Source of the DNA: Aliiroseovarius pelagivivens
GTDB lineage: Bacteria > Pseudomonadota > Alphaproteobacteria > Rhodobacterales > Rhodobacteraceae
Reading direction: 5' to 3'
Length of the DNA stretch: 64,000 bases
Assembly: GCF_900302485.1 (NCBI RefSeq)
Contig: NZ_OMOI01000001.1
Location: 1,922,001 to 1,986,000, forward strand
Under the pieces are notes generated by a model. The model was not told the origin of the DNA. It was given only the letters and a program-made list of their open reading frames with translations, and did no database searches. The translations under genes and the position numbers were made by a program. Of the stretch, positions 54,409 to 63,723 are shown piece after piece (the stretch's first letter is position 1; the number at the start of each line of letters is the position of its first letter).

Positions 54409-55058
54409 CCCGCGAGCACATCGTCCAAATCGTCAAAGCTATTGATCACGCAATCGGCCATATGCAAATCGTCTGGGGCTTCAGGTGCATGCACCCGCCC
54501 CGGACGGTTGATCTGAACCGTCCTCCACCCTCGTGCTTTTGGCGTTACGAAATCCTTTGCCGGATTGTCCGCAACATAGACCATCATCTGGCCTGATGCG
54601 GCGGCGTCTTCCATCATTTCATAAGACCGTGGATGAGGTTTTCCGTATCCCGTAGGCCACGCCCCCGTCGGGCAGATATGCGCCAGATAGGCCTCAAGCC
54701 CCAATGCAGAGATCTTGTTGCGCTGCATCTGCTCTGGTCCATCGGTGATCAACCCAAACGGCCCAACCCTTTGCGCAAAAAATCGTTGGACGTCATCGCA
54801 GAGGTGAATGCTCGGAGGGTGATTGCGGTAGACATCGACCAAGCGAAGGATGAGATCTTGACTAGGCTCAAGCCCGATGGCCTCGCTGGCACGGTTGAAA
54901 ACTTGACGCCGTTCGCCGTCTTCAAATAGTTTGCGACACTGCGGCTCAAACCCCGTCAGCCCGTATTGTTCCTGTACCCAATCGCCCACGCTGACATATC
55001 CGCTGAACGCAAAGTCCCGTTCAAGATACAGAGTATCATCCAGATCAAATACCAACAC
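54405..55058 (-). CDS. HAD-superfamily hydrolase
   Basis: 217 residues. HAD motif I is FDLDDTLY (4-11), motif II is ITDGP near 105 and motif III is K with KPHPRSYE and motif IV VYVADNPAKD near 160-170. A cap helical region lies between motifs I and II. Members remove phosphate from sugar phosphates or related molecules. It is six bases downstream of the ATP-grasp gene on the minus strand, so the two are likely co-expressed. Confidence 0.88.
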   Translation of the reverse strand: MLVFDLDDTLYLERDFAFSGYVSVGDWVQEQYGLTGFEPQCRKLFEDGERRQVFNRASEAIGLEPSQDLILRLVDVYRNHPPSIHLCDDVQRFFAQRVGPFGLITDGPEQMQRNKISALGLEAYLAHICPTGAWPTGYGKPHPRSYEMMEDAAASGQMMVYVADNPAKDFVTPKARGWRTVQINRPGRVHAPEAPDDLHMADCVINSFDDLDDVLAG

Positions 55059-55064
55059 GCGCGG

Positions 55065-56036
55065 TTATCCCTGATACACGGCGCGGTCATAGCGAAGCAT
55101 CAGGACACCATCCCGCCAGTCGTCATTCGCTGTGGGTGGAAGCCCGCAAACCTCCTCTAACAACCATTGTGCAAACGTCGCCCCTGCATGATCTGCAAGG
55201 GGATAGCCGCCGCCAAAGCGCGCGTTGATCTCAATCACACGGGGGCCAAACCTTGGGTCATCAATGATCTGAAAACAGGCCACTCCGCGCAATCCCGGGA
55301 GCGCCTTGGCAATTCCCTGCGCAATTTCTTTCAGGTCTTCACGTCGTTCAGTGCGGCCCTTTTCAACCTCTCCTGCACGTATGCTTAGCCTGATATGCGG
55401 CACCACACATTTCAGGGTGCCGGACTGATCCACGAACATATTGATCGTGTATTCAGGCCCTTCCAGCGTGTCTTGAAAGATCATCGGCTCATCAAATCGG
55501 TCGGGCACATCGTCAATGTTCTGATAAACCGCCAATCCACGGCTGGCACTGCCGCCGCTGGGTTTTGCAAAAACAGGCCATGTCAGCGCCGAAGGGTCCG
55601 CCCTAAACTGCGCTTCATTCATCGTCTGCGGCACGGGAACACCTGCCTTCGCAAAGACGGTTGATGTCAGCGCTTTATCCCGCGCGACCTCGATCACTGA
55701 AAGTTCCGAAATATGAACCCGAGCGCCAAGTTCCTTGAACGCATTCAACGATTGCGCCAGCTGCAGAAGTTCAGTGTCAATTGTGGGTACCACCAACGCC
55801 ACATTGAATTTCCGCACGATATCTTTGATCGCATCGACATAGGCAGGATCATCACCGCGCGGCACTTCAAAGGCGTGATCCGCAATCGCACAAGCTGCAC
55901 TGTGTTCCGGATCCACGTCACAAGCCAGAATGGTCAGATCCAGCGCCAATCGATCTGCGGCGGCGTAAAATGCCTCGACCAAGCCAACACGGCGTCCAGC
56001 AGAGCAGATAAGAATAGAAAGCGCCGACTGCCCCAT
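55065..56036 (-). CDS. ATP-grasp enzyme (carbamoyl-phosphate-synthetase-like ligase)
   Basis: 323 residues. An N-terminal Rossmann-like domain (ILICSAGRRVGLVEAF) is followed by an ATP-grasp domain: WPVFAKPSGGSASRGL (ATP loop), FQDTLEGPEYTINMFVD and VIEINARFGGGYPL with metal ligands. These enzymes join a carboxylate to an amine using ATP. In a surface-sugar locus it may attach an amino acid or other acid to an amino sugar, but the substrate is not shown. It is the neighbour of a HAD gene. Confidence 0.88.
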   Translation of the reverse strand: MGQSALSILICSAGRRVGLVEAFYAAADRLALDLTILACDVDPEHSAACAIADHAFEVPRGDDPAYVDAIKDIVRKFNVALVVPTIDTELLQLAQSLNAFKELGARVHISELSVIEVARDKALTSTVFAKAGVPVPQTMNEAQFRADPSALTWPVFAKPSGGSASRGLAVYQNIDDVPDRFDEPMIFQDTLEGPEYTINMFVDQSGTLKCVVPHIRLSIRAGEVEKGRTERREDLKEIAQGIAKALPGLRGVACFQIIDDPRFGPRVIEINARFGGGYPLADHAGATFAQWLLEEVCGLPPTANDDWRDGVLMLRYDRAVYQG

Positions 56037-56157
56037 GGCAAACTCCTTAACCCAACATGTTACAGCATCTAGAAATCAGCAAAAACTGATATGAAAACGG
56101 TACAATAATTAGCACAACAAACACAGAAAAAAGAATGGCTTGGGACGGGTGTGGGTG

Positions 56158-57051
56158 TCAGCAATTATACCCGTAGGTCTTCAAATCCATGCCGATCATG
56201 GTTTCCAATTCTTTGTTGCTTTCGTCGTAATGGCCTTCAATCTTTTCCTTGATCTGACGCTCAAACCGGGCCGAGATACGCTCGTCAAAACATCGCGCAC
56301 CGGGCAATGCGCCCAAAAACTTCGTGGCCAGCTTTAGATAGCCCAGAGGGACAAACCCTCCGGGTGAGAGCTGTGTATTTCCAATCGTGCCGTTCACAAC
56401 GCGCATAAGCAACAAGGGCATCAGCGGGCGTGACTGGTTCGTCAACTCGTTCACAAGCTCAAGATCGAAGCCAAAAAACTTGTTCAAACGTGTAGAAAAC
56501 GCATCGAAGTCCTGCGCCATCAGCTCGAACGGAAGTGCCAGAACATTCTCTGACCCAAAATGACCTTGGTAGAGCGTTACAAGCTGGTGATAGTTCAGAT
56601 AGTCCAGCTCGAACGCAGGCAGTTTGTAAATCTGGGGCAGAGGATTGGTCAGAAATTCGCGCAGCTTCAGGCTGCCGCCGTCCGCCACATATTGCTGGTA
56701 GAAGCTTTTTATCCAGCGAGACTGTTCACGAAAGATGATCAGGATCTTGGCATCCGGAAAGGCTTTGGCCAAACGGCCCGCGATCAGTTCACGGTCAAAC
56801 CCACCCGACGCGGGATAGCCTGATAGCCGCTCATGAGACATGACCAGTGCCTTGGATTGATCCATAGCGCGCTCGGATTCAGCCTGAAAAGGGTTATCAT
56901 CAAAATCCAGCGAATGCCCGATGAACGCATCCCGAACGTCAGCACGCTCGACGTAATAAATCGACGTATGCGTGCGAAATTTGTGCTGCAATGTCGACGA
57001 GCCGGTTTTGTGTATCCCGATATGGATGAACGTCGGCGCGGATTGGATCAT
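56158..57051 (-). CDS. Sulfotransferase (second copy)
   Basis: 297 residues. The 5'-PSB loop HKTGSSTL is at 14-21, more canonical than in the gene at 37.7 kb. The 3'-PB segment is in IFREQSRWIKSFYQQY near residue 107-122. It is PAPS-dependent. The two copies are unalike in sequence and probably act on different positions of the polysaccharide. It is the last island gene on the right, leftward, 121 bp upstream of the ATP-grasp gene. Confidence 0.87.
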   Translation of the reverse strand: MIQSAPTFIHIGIHKTGSSTLQHKFRTHTSIYYVERADVRDAFIGHSLDFDDNPFQAESERAMDQSKALVMSHERLSGYPASGGFDRELIAGRLAKAFPDAKILIIFREQSRWIKSFYQQYVADGGSLKLREFLTNPLPQIYKLPAFELDYLNYHQLVTLYQGHFGSENVLALPFELMAQDFDAFSTRLNKFFGFDLELVNELTNQSRPLMPLLLMRVVNGTIGNTQLSPGGFVPLGYLKLATKFLGALPGARCFDERISARFERQIKEKIEGHYDESNKELETMIGMDLKTYGYNC

Positions 57052-57591
57052 AGAATAAAACTGCTCTTCATCACCGATTAAACCTAGGCGTTAATGAACT
57101 CTCATAATATCCATCAACAACTGTGGAAGACAAAACGTAAAATTTAGAACCGGCCCCAAAGGTGAAAATTCACCGACCTTGTCCACGATTCACCACTATT
57201 CCGCGTCAAAAAGCAATCGAAACCTTCTTAAATTCCGTGGATCAGTCTGTTTTCACGGCCTTTGATGTTCAACTGAAGAGATTCGACGCCAACAAGTCAG
57301 AAATCCGCCCCCGCTAAGGATATTCGAAGACCGATTGCGGTACAAAGTCCGTGCTGACGCAACAGCACAACGACTTAGATAAGCTGATTGGGGCCGGTCG
57401 CTACATTCTGCAGTCAGGGCGGACATCATGGTTAAAGGCTTTATCCGGCTCGAACAAACATCCCAAAAAATACGCCACCGCCCCAGAAGGAGCGATGGCA
57501 AACTCTTATTGGTCAGAATTGCAACTTGAGCCGGTCAAATTGCAGACTGTTTCTGGCTTTCACAACATCACTGCGAAACGGCTATCCGTTC
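57052..57591. other. 540-bp intergenic region, no gene supported
   Basis: Short open frames exist on both strands (for example minus 57253-57501, 82 codons), but none has a convincing start, composition or family resemblance. A short AACGG/CCGTT hairpin lies just past the nrdJ stop. This gap closes the island; a decayed mobile element is possible but not shown. Confidence 0.5.
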
Positions 57592-59847
57592 TCAGCCGCA
57601 TTTGGAATGACCGCAGGACCCGCAAGTCATGCAGCCTTCGATCATGCGCATGTCAAACTGGCCACAGCTTGGGCAGGCTTTGCCACGCGGCGGTTCACCA
57701 AGGTTTACAACCTGTGCCTGTGGGTCCGACTTCAGCCCCATGCCTTCTCCTTCCAGGAAACCGGTGGCGACCATGTGACGCTCGATCACCGACCCGATGG
57801 CCGCAAGGATCGAGGGGATGTATTTCCCGTCCATCCAAGCCCCACCACGCGGGTCGAACACGGCTTTCAGCTCTTCCACAACAAAGCTCACGTCACCGCC
57901 GCGACGGAACACGGCCGAGATCATGCGGGTCAGTGCAACCGTCCACGCAAAGTGTTCCATGTTCTTCGAGTTGATGAACACCTCGAACGGGCGGCGGTGG
58001 CCGTTGATGATCAGGTCATTCACGGTGATATAGATCGCGTGCTCGCTATCGGGCCATTTCACCTTATAGGTATGCCCTTCCAACGACTGCGGGCGATCCA
58101 GCGGTTCCGAGATGTAGACGACATCTGCGCCGCTATCGGCCTCGGGTGCCTTGTCGCTTTCTTCGGACACCGACAGAACCGATCCGGTGACGTCGTTCGG
58201 GCGATAGGTCGTGCAGCCCTTACAGCCGGTTTCCCACGCTTCCATATAGACGTCTTTGAAGTCATCAAAGCTGATGTCTTCCGGGCAGTTGATGGTCTTG
58301 GAAATCGAGCTGTCGATCCATTTCTGCGCCGCTGCCTGCATCTTCACGTGATCCATCGGTGCCAGCGTCTGGGCGTTGACGAAATAGTCGGGCAGCTCTT
58401 TATCGCCAAACTTGTCGCGCCACAGCTGCACGGCGTAGTCCACGACCTCTTCTTCGGTGCGGGTGCCATCGGGTTGCAGCACTTTACGGGTATAGGCATA
58501 GGCGAAGACCGGTTCGATGCCCGACGATACGTTGCCCGCATAAAGGCTGATCGTACCCGTCGGCGCGATCGAGGTCAGCAGCGCGTTGCGGATGCCGTGC
58601 TCGCGGATCGCGTCACGCACGTCGTCATCCATCGCCTGCAGCGAACCAGACGCCAGATATTTGTCGGCATCAAACAGCGGGAACGGGCCTTTTTCTTTGG
58701 CCAGCTCGACCGACGCCAGATAGGAGGCACGCGCAATTTGTTTCATCCACGCTTCGGTCTGGGCCGCAGCCTCGTCCGAGCCATAGCGCAGACCCAGCAT
58801 CAGAAGTGCATCCGCCAGACCGGTCACACCAAGGCCGATCCGACGCTTGGCTTGTGCTTCTTGCGCTTGGGCTTCCAGCGGGAAACGGCTTTCGTCCACC
58901 ACGTTGTCCATCATGCGTACGGCAGTGGCGACCAGCTCGGACAGCGCTTCGCCGTCCAGTTCAGCAGTGGCCTCAAACGGATCCTTGACCATCTTCGCAA
59001 GGTTGATCGACCCCAACAGACACGCGCCATAGGGCGGCAGGGGCTGTTCGCCACAGGGGTTGGTGGCGGCGATCGTCTCGCAATAGTTCAGATTGTTCAT
59101 CTGGTTGATGCGGTCGATGAAGATCACGCCCGGCTCGGCATAATCATATGTGGCCTTCATGATCTTGTTCCAAAGATCACGGGCTTCAACCGTGTGATAG
59201 ATCGTGCCGTTGAACTTCAGATCCCAGCTGCCATCCGACTTCACGGCCTCCATGAAATCATCGGTAACCAGAACCGACATGTTGAACATGCGCAGACGGG
59301 CTGCGTCCGACTTGGCGGTGATGAAATCTTGAATGTCCGGGTGGTCGCAGCGCATGGTGGCCATCATCGCCCCACGGCGCGAGCCTGCCGACATGATCGT
59401 GCGGCACATTGCGTCCCACACATCCATGAAGGACAGCGGGCCGGACGCATCTGCAGCCACACCCATCACGTCCGCTCCACGCGGGCGAATGGTCGAGAAG
59501 TCATAGCCGATACCACCGCCCTGCTGCATGGTCAGCGCGGCCTCTTTCAACATGTCGAAAATACCGGCCATGCTATCGGGGATCGTGCCCATGACAAAGC
59601 AGTTGAACAGGGTCACGGCGCGGCCCGTGCCGGCACCTGCGGTAATGCGGCCTGCGGGCAGATACTTGAAATCCTCCAGCGCGTCATAAAATCGCTCTTC
59701 CTGCGAAGTCTCGGACGCAGACAAAGCACGCGCGATCCGCCGCCACGTGTCTTCAACCGTCTGATCCTGAGGCGTCCCATCGGCCTGTTTCAAGCGATAT
59801 TTCATATCCCAGATCTGTTCGGCGATGGGGGCAGCAAAGCGGCTCAT
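57592..59847 (-). CDS. nrdJ: Adenosylcobalamin-dependent (class II) ribonucleotide reductase
   Basis: 751 residues from the ATG at 59847 (MSRFAAPIAEQIWDMKYR). An open frame continues upstream to 60102 but the family start and an AGGAA site fit 59847. Conserved parts: LPAGRITAGAGTGRAVTLFNC, GGGIGYDFSTIRPRG, NPCGEQPLPPYGACLLGSINL and a C-terminal Cys-rich tail (CPSCG...CMTCGSCGHSKC). It makes deoxyribonucleotides with B12 and needs no oxygen. Promoter not visible by eye. Confidence 0.96.
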   Translation of the reverse strand: MSRFAAPIAEQIWDMKYRLKQADGTPQDQTVEDTWRRIARALSASETSQEERFYDALEDFKYLPAGRITAGAGTGRAVTLFNCFVMGTIPDSMAGIFDMLKEAALTMQQGGGIGYDFSTIRPRGADVMGVAADASGPLSFMDVWDAMCRTIMSAGSRRGAMMATMRCDHPDIQDFITAKSDAARLRMFNMSVLVTDDFMEAVKSDGSWDLKFNGTIYHTVEARDLWNKIMKATYDYAEPGVIFIDRINQMNNLNYCETIAATNPCGEQPLPPYGACLLGSINLAKMVKDPFEATAELDGEALSELVATAVRMMDNVVDESRFPLEAQAQEAQAKRRIGLGVTGLADALLMLGLRYGSDEAAAQTEAWMKQIARASYLASVELAKEKGPFPLFDADKYLASGSLQAMDDDVRDAIREHGIRNALLTSIAPTGTISLYAGNVSSGIEPVFAYAYTRKVLQPDGTRTEEEVVDYAVQLWRDKFGDKELPDYFVNAQTLAPMDHVKMQAAAQKWIDSSISKTINCPEDISFDDFKDVYMEAWETGCKGCTTYRPNDVTGSVLSVSEESDKAPEADSGADVVYISEPLDRPQSLEGHTYKVKWPDSEHAIYITVNDLIINGHRRPFEVFINSKNMEHFAWTVALTRMISAVFRRGGDVSFVVEELKAVFDPRGGAWMDGKYIPSILAAIGSVIERHMVATGFLEGEGMGLKSDPQAQVVNLGEPPRGKACPSCGQFDMRMIEGCMTCGSCGHSKCG

Positions 59848-60010
59848 GCAATTGGTTCCTGTTCGGCTTGGAGGGCTTTCGACAATACGCGAGCGGCCCA
59901 TTTTGGTCAATGGTCGCGCCACCATTTCCGAACGTTGCAACCGGCACTTGCATCGATTGCGAATCCCAAACAGGGCGCGTAGGATTAGAGTTCTAGAACA
60001 CAACATGTAG

Positions 60011-60454
60011 ATGGGGAAGATGGGAAAGCACGTAAATCTGGTAAAATTATGCGTCGGCGCCGAGAAGGTCGAAGATCTGACCGCGTGGCAGAATATGCGC
60101 ATGGGACAGACCGGATTACCCCATCCACGTCACATAACCCGCATGTGGCCCAAGCGCGAGGCGGAACTCATTGCCGGAGGCTCTCTCTATTGGGTGTTCA
60201 AAGGGCTGATCCTTGCCCGTCAGCGCATTTTGCGATTGGAAGAAGTCATCGGGCAAGATGGCATTCGCCGCTGCGCGTTGGTTCTGGACCACCAGGTCGT
60301 CCTTACCGAAAACCAACCGCGTCGTGCGTTTCAGGGCTGGCGTTATCTATCTGCAGAAGACGCTCCGCGTGATCTGAAATCGGATGGCACATCTGACAAA
60401 GACACCCTGCCCGCCGAACTGGCCTCGGCACTGGCAGAAATCGGCATTCGCTGA
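60011..60454 (+). CDS. DUF1489 family protein
   Basis: 147 residues. The family pattern runs from KHVNLVKLCVGA through RMWPKREAELIAGGSLYWVFKGLILARQ to DHQVVLTENQPRRAFQGWRYL. It is widespread in alphaproteobacteria and has no known function. Start is ambiguous between the ATGs at 60011 and 60020; neither has a well-spaced SD. It is divergent from nrdJ across 163 bp and followed by a terminator, so monocistronic. Confidence 0.88.
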   Translation: MGKMGKHVNLVKLCVGAEKVEDLTAWQNMRMGQTGLPHPRHITRMWPKREAELIAGGSLYWVFKGLILARQRILRLEEVIGQDGIRRCALVLDHQVVLTENQPRRAFQGWRYLSAEDAPRDLKSDGTSDKDTLPAELASALAEIGIR

Positions 60455-60578
60455 GCCTGTCACAAAAACTTTGCGTCTAGGCCGCAGATTAAACCCGTGC
60501 CTGATTCTGATTTTCCGGATGCCCGCCCGGTAAAATCAAAGGCACAGCGCGTGCCCGTCTATCCCATCGCACGCACAT

Positions 60579-60620
60579 AACGCTCTGACGGTGACCCCCG
60601 AACTGTCAGAGCGTTTTCGC
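60579..60620 (+). terminator. Rho-independent terminator downstream of the DUF1489 gene
   Basis: AACGCTCTGAC (60579-60589) and GTCAGAGCGTT (60605-60615) form a perfect 11-bp stem with a 15-base loop, followed by TTTTCGCTTTT. It also lies 65 bp upstream of the aminotransferase gene. Confidence 0.85.
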
Positions 60621-60684
60621 TTTTGTTGCTCTTGGAACGATCTGAATTCGCTGATAGCCTTCGCGAGAATTTCAGGAGAACACC

Positions 60685-61551
60685 ATGGCAATCGGCACCA
60701 ACATCCACACCTATTTCAACGGAACATGGCACAATGAAGATCTGGCCGTGATGAAAGCCGCTGACCATGGATCGTGGCTGGGCACGAACGTGTTTGACGG
60801 CGCGCGATTCTTCGAAGGTGTCCACCCGGATCTGGAAGCTCATTGTGCGCGTACCAACCGCTCGGCCGAGGCGCTGATGATCACGCCGACCGTGACCACC
60901 GAACAGCTGATTGAGATTGTCAAAGAAGGGTTGGCGCTGTTTGCGAAAGACGCTGCCGTCTATATCCGGCCCATGTATTGGGCGCTGGAAGGCGGTCATA
61001 TGGGGGTATTGGCGAAAGAGGGCGAAACAGGATTTGCTGTGTCGCTGGAGCAGGTTCCCATGGCACCCGCGCAGGCCACGTCCAGATTGACAACCACGCG
61101 CTTCCGACGCCCCACGCTGGACAGCGCAATTGTGAACGCCAAAGCGGGCTGCCTCTACCCCAATAACGCCCGCATGCTGATGGAGGCCCGCGCCAAAGGC
61201 TTTGACAACGTGCTTTCTCTGGATGCACTGGGCAACGTCGCCGAAACCGCGACAGCGAACATCTTTATGGTTCGGGACGGCGAGATTTTCACTCCGATCG
61301 CCAATGGCTGCTTCCTGGCTGGAATCACCCGTGCACGTCACATCAAGAACCTGCGCGCAGACGGCTATACCGTGCATGAAACCGTTCTGGGCTATGACGA
61401 TTTCCACAACGCGGACGAGGTGTTTTCTTCGGGTAACATGTCCAAAGTCACACCGGTCAGCGCCTTTGATGAAACGCAGTATAACGTAGGGCCTGTAACC
61501 CAGCGCGTACGCGAGCTCTATTGGGACTGGGCGCTTTCCGGGAAGGACTAA
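60685..61551 (+). CDS. Branched-chain amino acid aminotransferase (class IV)
   Basis: 288 residues. PLP Lys153 is in NAKAGCLYPNNARM. The class IV pattern continues with NVAETATANIFMV and GITRARHI, and the N-terminus has GTNVFDGARFF. It catalyses transamination of Leu, Ile or Val and their keto acids with 2-oxoglutarate. D-amino acid or aminodeoxychorismate activity cannot be excluded by sight. The ATG at 60685 has AGGAG upstream. Confidence 0.9.
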   Translation: MAIGTNIHTYFNGTWHNEDLAVMKAADHGSWLGTNVFDGARFFEGVHPDLEAHCARTNRSAEALMITPTVTTEQLIEIVKEGLALFAKDAAVYIRPMYWALEGGHMGVLAKEGETGFAVSLEQVPMAPAQATSRLTTTRFRRPTLDSAIVNAKAGCLYPNNARMLMEARAKGFDNVLSLDALGNVAETATANIFMVRDGEIFTPIANGCFLAGITRARHIKNLRADGYTVHETVLGYDDFHNADEVFSSGNMSKVTPVSAFDETQYNVGPVTQRVRELYWDWALSGKD

Positions 61552-61625
61552 CCCCGGGGCGTGCAGAAAAACGATAGACACTCCCGGGTTGCTCGGGCAG
61601 AGTAATCCCGTTTCGGAGGACATCT

Positions 61626-62081
61626 ATGCGCAAGTTTCTCGTTATTCTGGATGACAGCCGCGAATGCCTGAACGCGATGCGGTTCGCCGCCATGCGTGCG
61701 GCCCACACGGGCGGTGGTGTCACAGTTCTGTCGATCATCCCACCAGACGAGTTTAATCACTGGATCGGTGTGGGTGAATTGATGCGCGAAGAAGAGCGCG
61801 AACGGATCACCGTGCATTATGAAGTGTTCGCCAAGTGGATGCGGGATCGGCAAAATGTCGAACCCGAATTGGTAATCCGCGAAGGCGAGGCCGTGCCAGA
61901 AATTCTGGCCCATGTGCGTGAAAATCCTGATGTGGGTGTGCTGGTTCTGGGCGCAGGCGATGACAAGAAAGGCCCCGGCCCGCTGGTGACGCAGATGACG
62001 CGCGCCTCGGCCGATCTGCCGATCCCGATTACCATCGTGCCCGGGACAATGACCAAGGATCGTCTTGAAGCGATCACGTGA
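61626..62081 (+). CDS. Universal stress protein (UspA-like)
   Basis: 151 residues. The Rossmann-like fold begins KFLVILDDSRECLNAMRFA, and the C-terminus has VLVLGAGDD and TRASADLPIPITIVPG. The usual ATP-binding GxxGxxxxxxG(S/T) is not clearly present, so it may be a non-nucleotide-binding type. A clear ribosome site (CGGAGGA) precedes the ATG. The stop overlaps the next gene start by four bases (GTGA). Confidence 0.85.
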   Translation: MRKFLVILDDSRECLNAMRFAAMRAAHTGGGVTVLSIIPPDEFNHWIGVGELMREEERERITVHYEVFAKWMRDRQNVEPELVIREGEAVPEILAHVRENPDVGVLVLGAGDDKKGPGPLVTQMTRASADLPIPITIVPGTMTKDRLEAIT

Positions 62082-62500
62082 AGACAGCCTTTAACCTGCT
62101 TTATCTCGCTGCGCTGATTACCATTTCGGTGATCGGTTTGATGTGGGACTCGCTTTCCAATGGCTTTCACGCTAGCGGAGGAGAGTTCCTCTGCCGTAAC
62201 CTCAAAAGCAGTGGCGGCGACGACGATGCGGTTGTTGTGATTTTCGTCACGCTTGTTATTCCGGCGATGATCCGCGCTTTTCGTGTGAAGCTTCCCTATA
62301 CGCGCATTGAACTGACTATCTTCTGCCTGTGTCTTGCTTTGTCCGCCTTCGGCCTTTGGCTCGCTTCACTCGATTGTGCTGACATCTGGGATACCGCCTT
62401 TGCGGTGCCAGACTACGCTCTTCAAGCCGTTCTTTTCGCAATGGTATTGGTTCTGGCATGCAGTTTCACGCTCCGGCGGATCAGCGTTACGGACACGTGA
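62078..62500 (+). CDS. Small membrane protein, function unknown
   Basis: 140 residues from a GTG start in a GTGA overlap with the stress-protein gene. Four hydrophobic helices are at about 5-23, 50-66, 78-97 and 108-128. Two Cys are in the second loop region. I do not recognise the family. Its coupling to a stress protein gene is the only clue to function. Confidence 0.65.
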   Translation: MKTAFNLLYLAALITISVIGLMWDSLSNGFHASGGEFLCRNLKSSGGDDDAVVVIFVTLVIPAMIRAFRVKLPYTRIELTIFCLCLALSAFGLWLASLDCADIWDTAFAVPDYALQAVLFAMVLVLACSFTLRRISVTDT

Positions 62501-62558
62501 CATGGTTGACACCTGACGGCACGAGGCCCATATCAAACCTGACAGAAAAGGTGCGCCC

Positions 62559-63119
62559 ATGTTCATTCAGACTGAATCCACTCCGAACCCCGCAACGCTG
62601 AAATTCCTGCCCGGGCAGGACGTCTTGGGGGCCGGAACCGCTGACTTCCCAACTGCTGAAGCCGCTGAAGGCTCGGCGCTGGCCGCGCGCGTATTCAAGG
62701 TAAGCGGCGTGACCGGCGTGTTCTTTGGCGCGGATTTCGTCACCGTCACCAAGAGCGACGCAGTAGAATGGGATCACATCAAGCCCGCCATTCTTGGTGC
62801 GATCATGGAGCATTTCCAGTCGGGCCAAGCGGTCATGGCGGGCGAAGCAGCTGCCTCGGGCCATGCTGAACATACTGGTGAAGACGGCGAGATCGTCGAA
62901 CAGATCAAAGAACTTCTGGACACCCGCGTGCGTCCGGCCGTTGCACAAGATGGTGGTGACATCACCTTCCACGGCTTTGATCGCGGCATTGTGTATCTGC
63001 ACATGCAGGGTGCTTGCGCTGGCTGCCCCTCCTCGACCCTGACGTTGAAAATGGGGATCGAGAACCTGCTGAAGCATTATATCCCCGAAGTGGTCGAGGT
63101 GCGCCCTGTTGCAGCCTGA
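62559..63119 (+). CDS. Nfu-type iron-sulfur cluster carrier (NifU family)
   Basis: 186 residues. The N-terminal Nfu_N domain starts MFIQTESTPNPATLKFLPG, and the C-terminal NifU domain has Cys153 and Cys156 (GACAGCPSS), which bind a bridging [4Fe-4S] cluster at a dimer interface. It delivers clusters to client proteins. The AAGG-type site lies before ATG 62559. The tsaB gene starts four bases after its stop. Confidence 0.95.
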   Translation: MFIQTESTPNPATLKFLPGQDVLGAGTADFPTAEAAEGSALAARVFKVSGVTGVFFGADFVTVTKSDAVEWDHIKPAILGAIMEHFQSGQAVMAGEAAASGHAEHTGEDGEIVEQIKELLDTRVRPAVAQDGGDITFHGFDRGIVYLHMQGACAGCPSSTLTLKMGIENLLKHYIPEVVEVRPVAA

Positions 63120-63123
63120 TCCT

Positions 63124-63717
63124 ATGATCTTGGCATTTGACACATCGGCCGCGCATTGCGCGGCCGCTTTGCTGTGCGGCGGCGACATTGTCGCCCAGAA
63201 GCACGAGGATATGGCGAAGGGACAGGCCGAACGGCTGTTTCCGTTGATGGAAGAGGTTCTTGCCGAAGCCAACGTCGCATGGTCCGACCTAACCGGAATT
63301 GGCGTAGGCATTGGCCCCGGCAACTTCACCGGCATCCGCATCTCGGTCTCGGCGGCGCGTGGCTTGGCCTTGTCCTTGGGCATCCCCGCCATTGGTGTGT
63401 CATCCCTTGAAACCCAAGCGTATGGCACCCCCCGCCCCGTCTGGTCTTTGGTGGATGCGCGACGAGATCACTTTTATGCGCAACAGTTCGCTGACGAGGG
63501 CAGCAATCCGCCAAGCTTGATCGCAGGTGCCGAAGTGGATGCTTTGGCCGGTGATCGCGTTGGACCCGAGGTCACAACAAGCCCTGCACCTGCCATAGCC
63601 CGGATCGCGGTCGAACGCCTGCGCGCCGGTGAGACGGCCGAACGCCCTGCGCCTCTCTATATCCGCTCTGCCGACGCAGCGCCTCCGCGCGATCCGGCTC
63701 CGGTTATTTTGCCCTGA
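63124..63717 (+). CDS. tsaB: tRNA threonylcarbamoyladenosine biosynthesis protein TsaB
   Basis: 197 residues from the ATG at 63124 (MILAFDTSAAHCAAAL). An in-frame TTG at 63109 would add five residues. The ASKHA fold shows IGIGPGNFTGIRISVSAARGLAL-like motif near 62-84. TsaB partners TsaD and TsaE to make t6A37 in tRNAs that read ANN codons. rimI follows at once, a common pairing. Confidence 0.95.
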   Translation: MILAFDTSAAHCAAALLCGGDIVAQKHEDMAKGQAERLFPLMEEVLAEANVAWSDLTGIGVGIGPGNFTGIRISVSAARGLALSLGIPAIGVSSLETQAYGTPRPVWSLVDARRDHFYAQQFADEGSNPPSLIAGAEVDALAGDRVGPEVTTSPAPAIARIAVERLRAGETAERPAPLYIRSADAAPPRDPAPVILP

Positions 63718-63723
63718 TCCGTT

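Noticed and set aside
57253..57501. Minus-strand 82-codon frame in the gap before nrdJ as a transposase fragment
   Set aside because: No catalytic motif or terminal repeats could be recognised; left as unassigned sequence.
57526..59982. Long open frame (818 codons) antisense to nrdJ
   Set aside because: It mirrors the codon structure of nrdJ and shows no domain or plausible composition; it is His/Arg/Gln-rich as antisense frames of GC-rich genes are.
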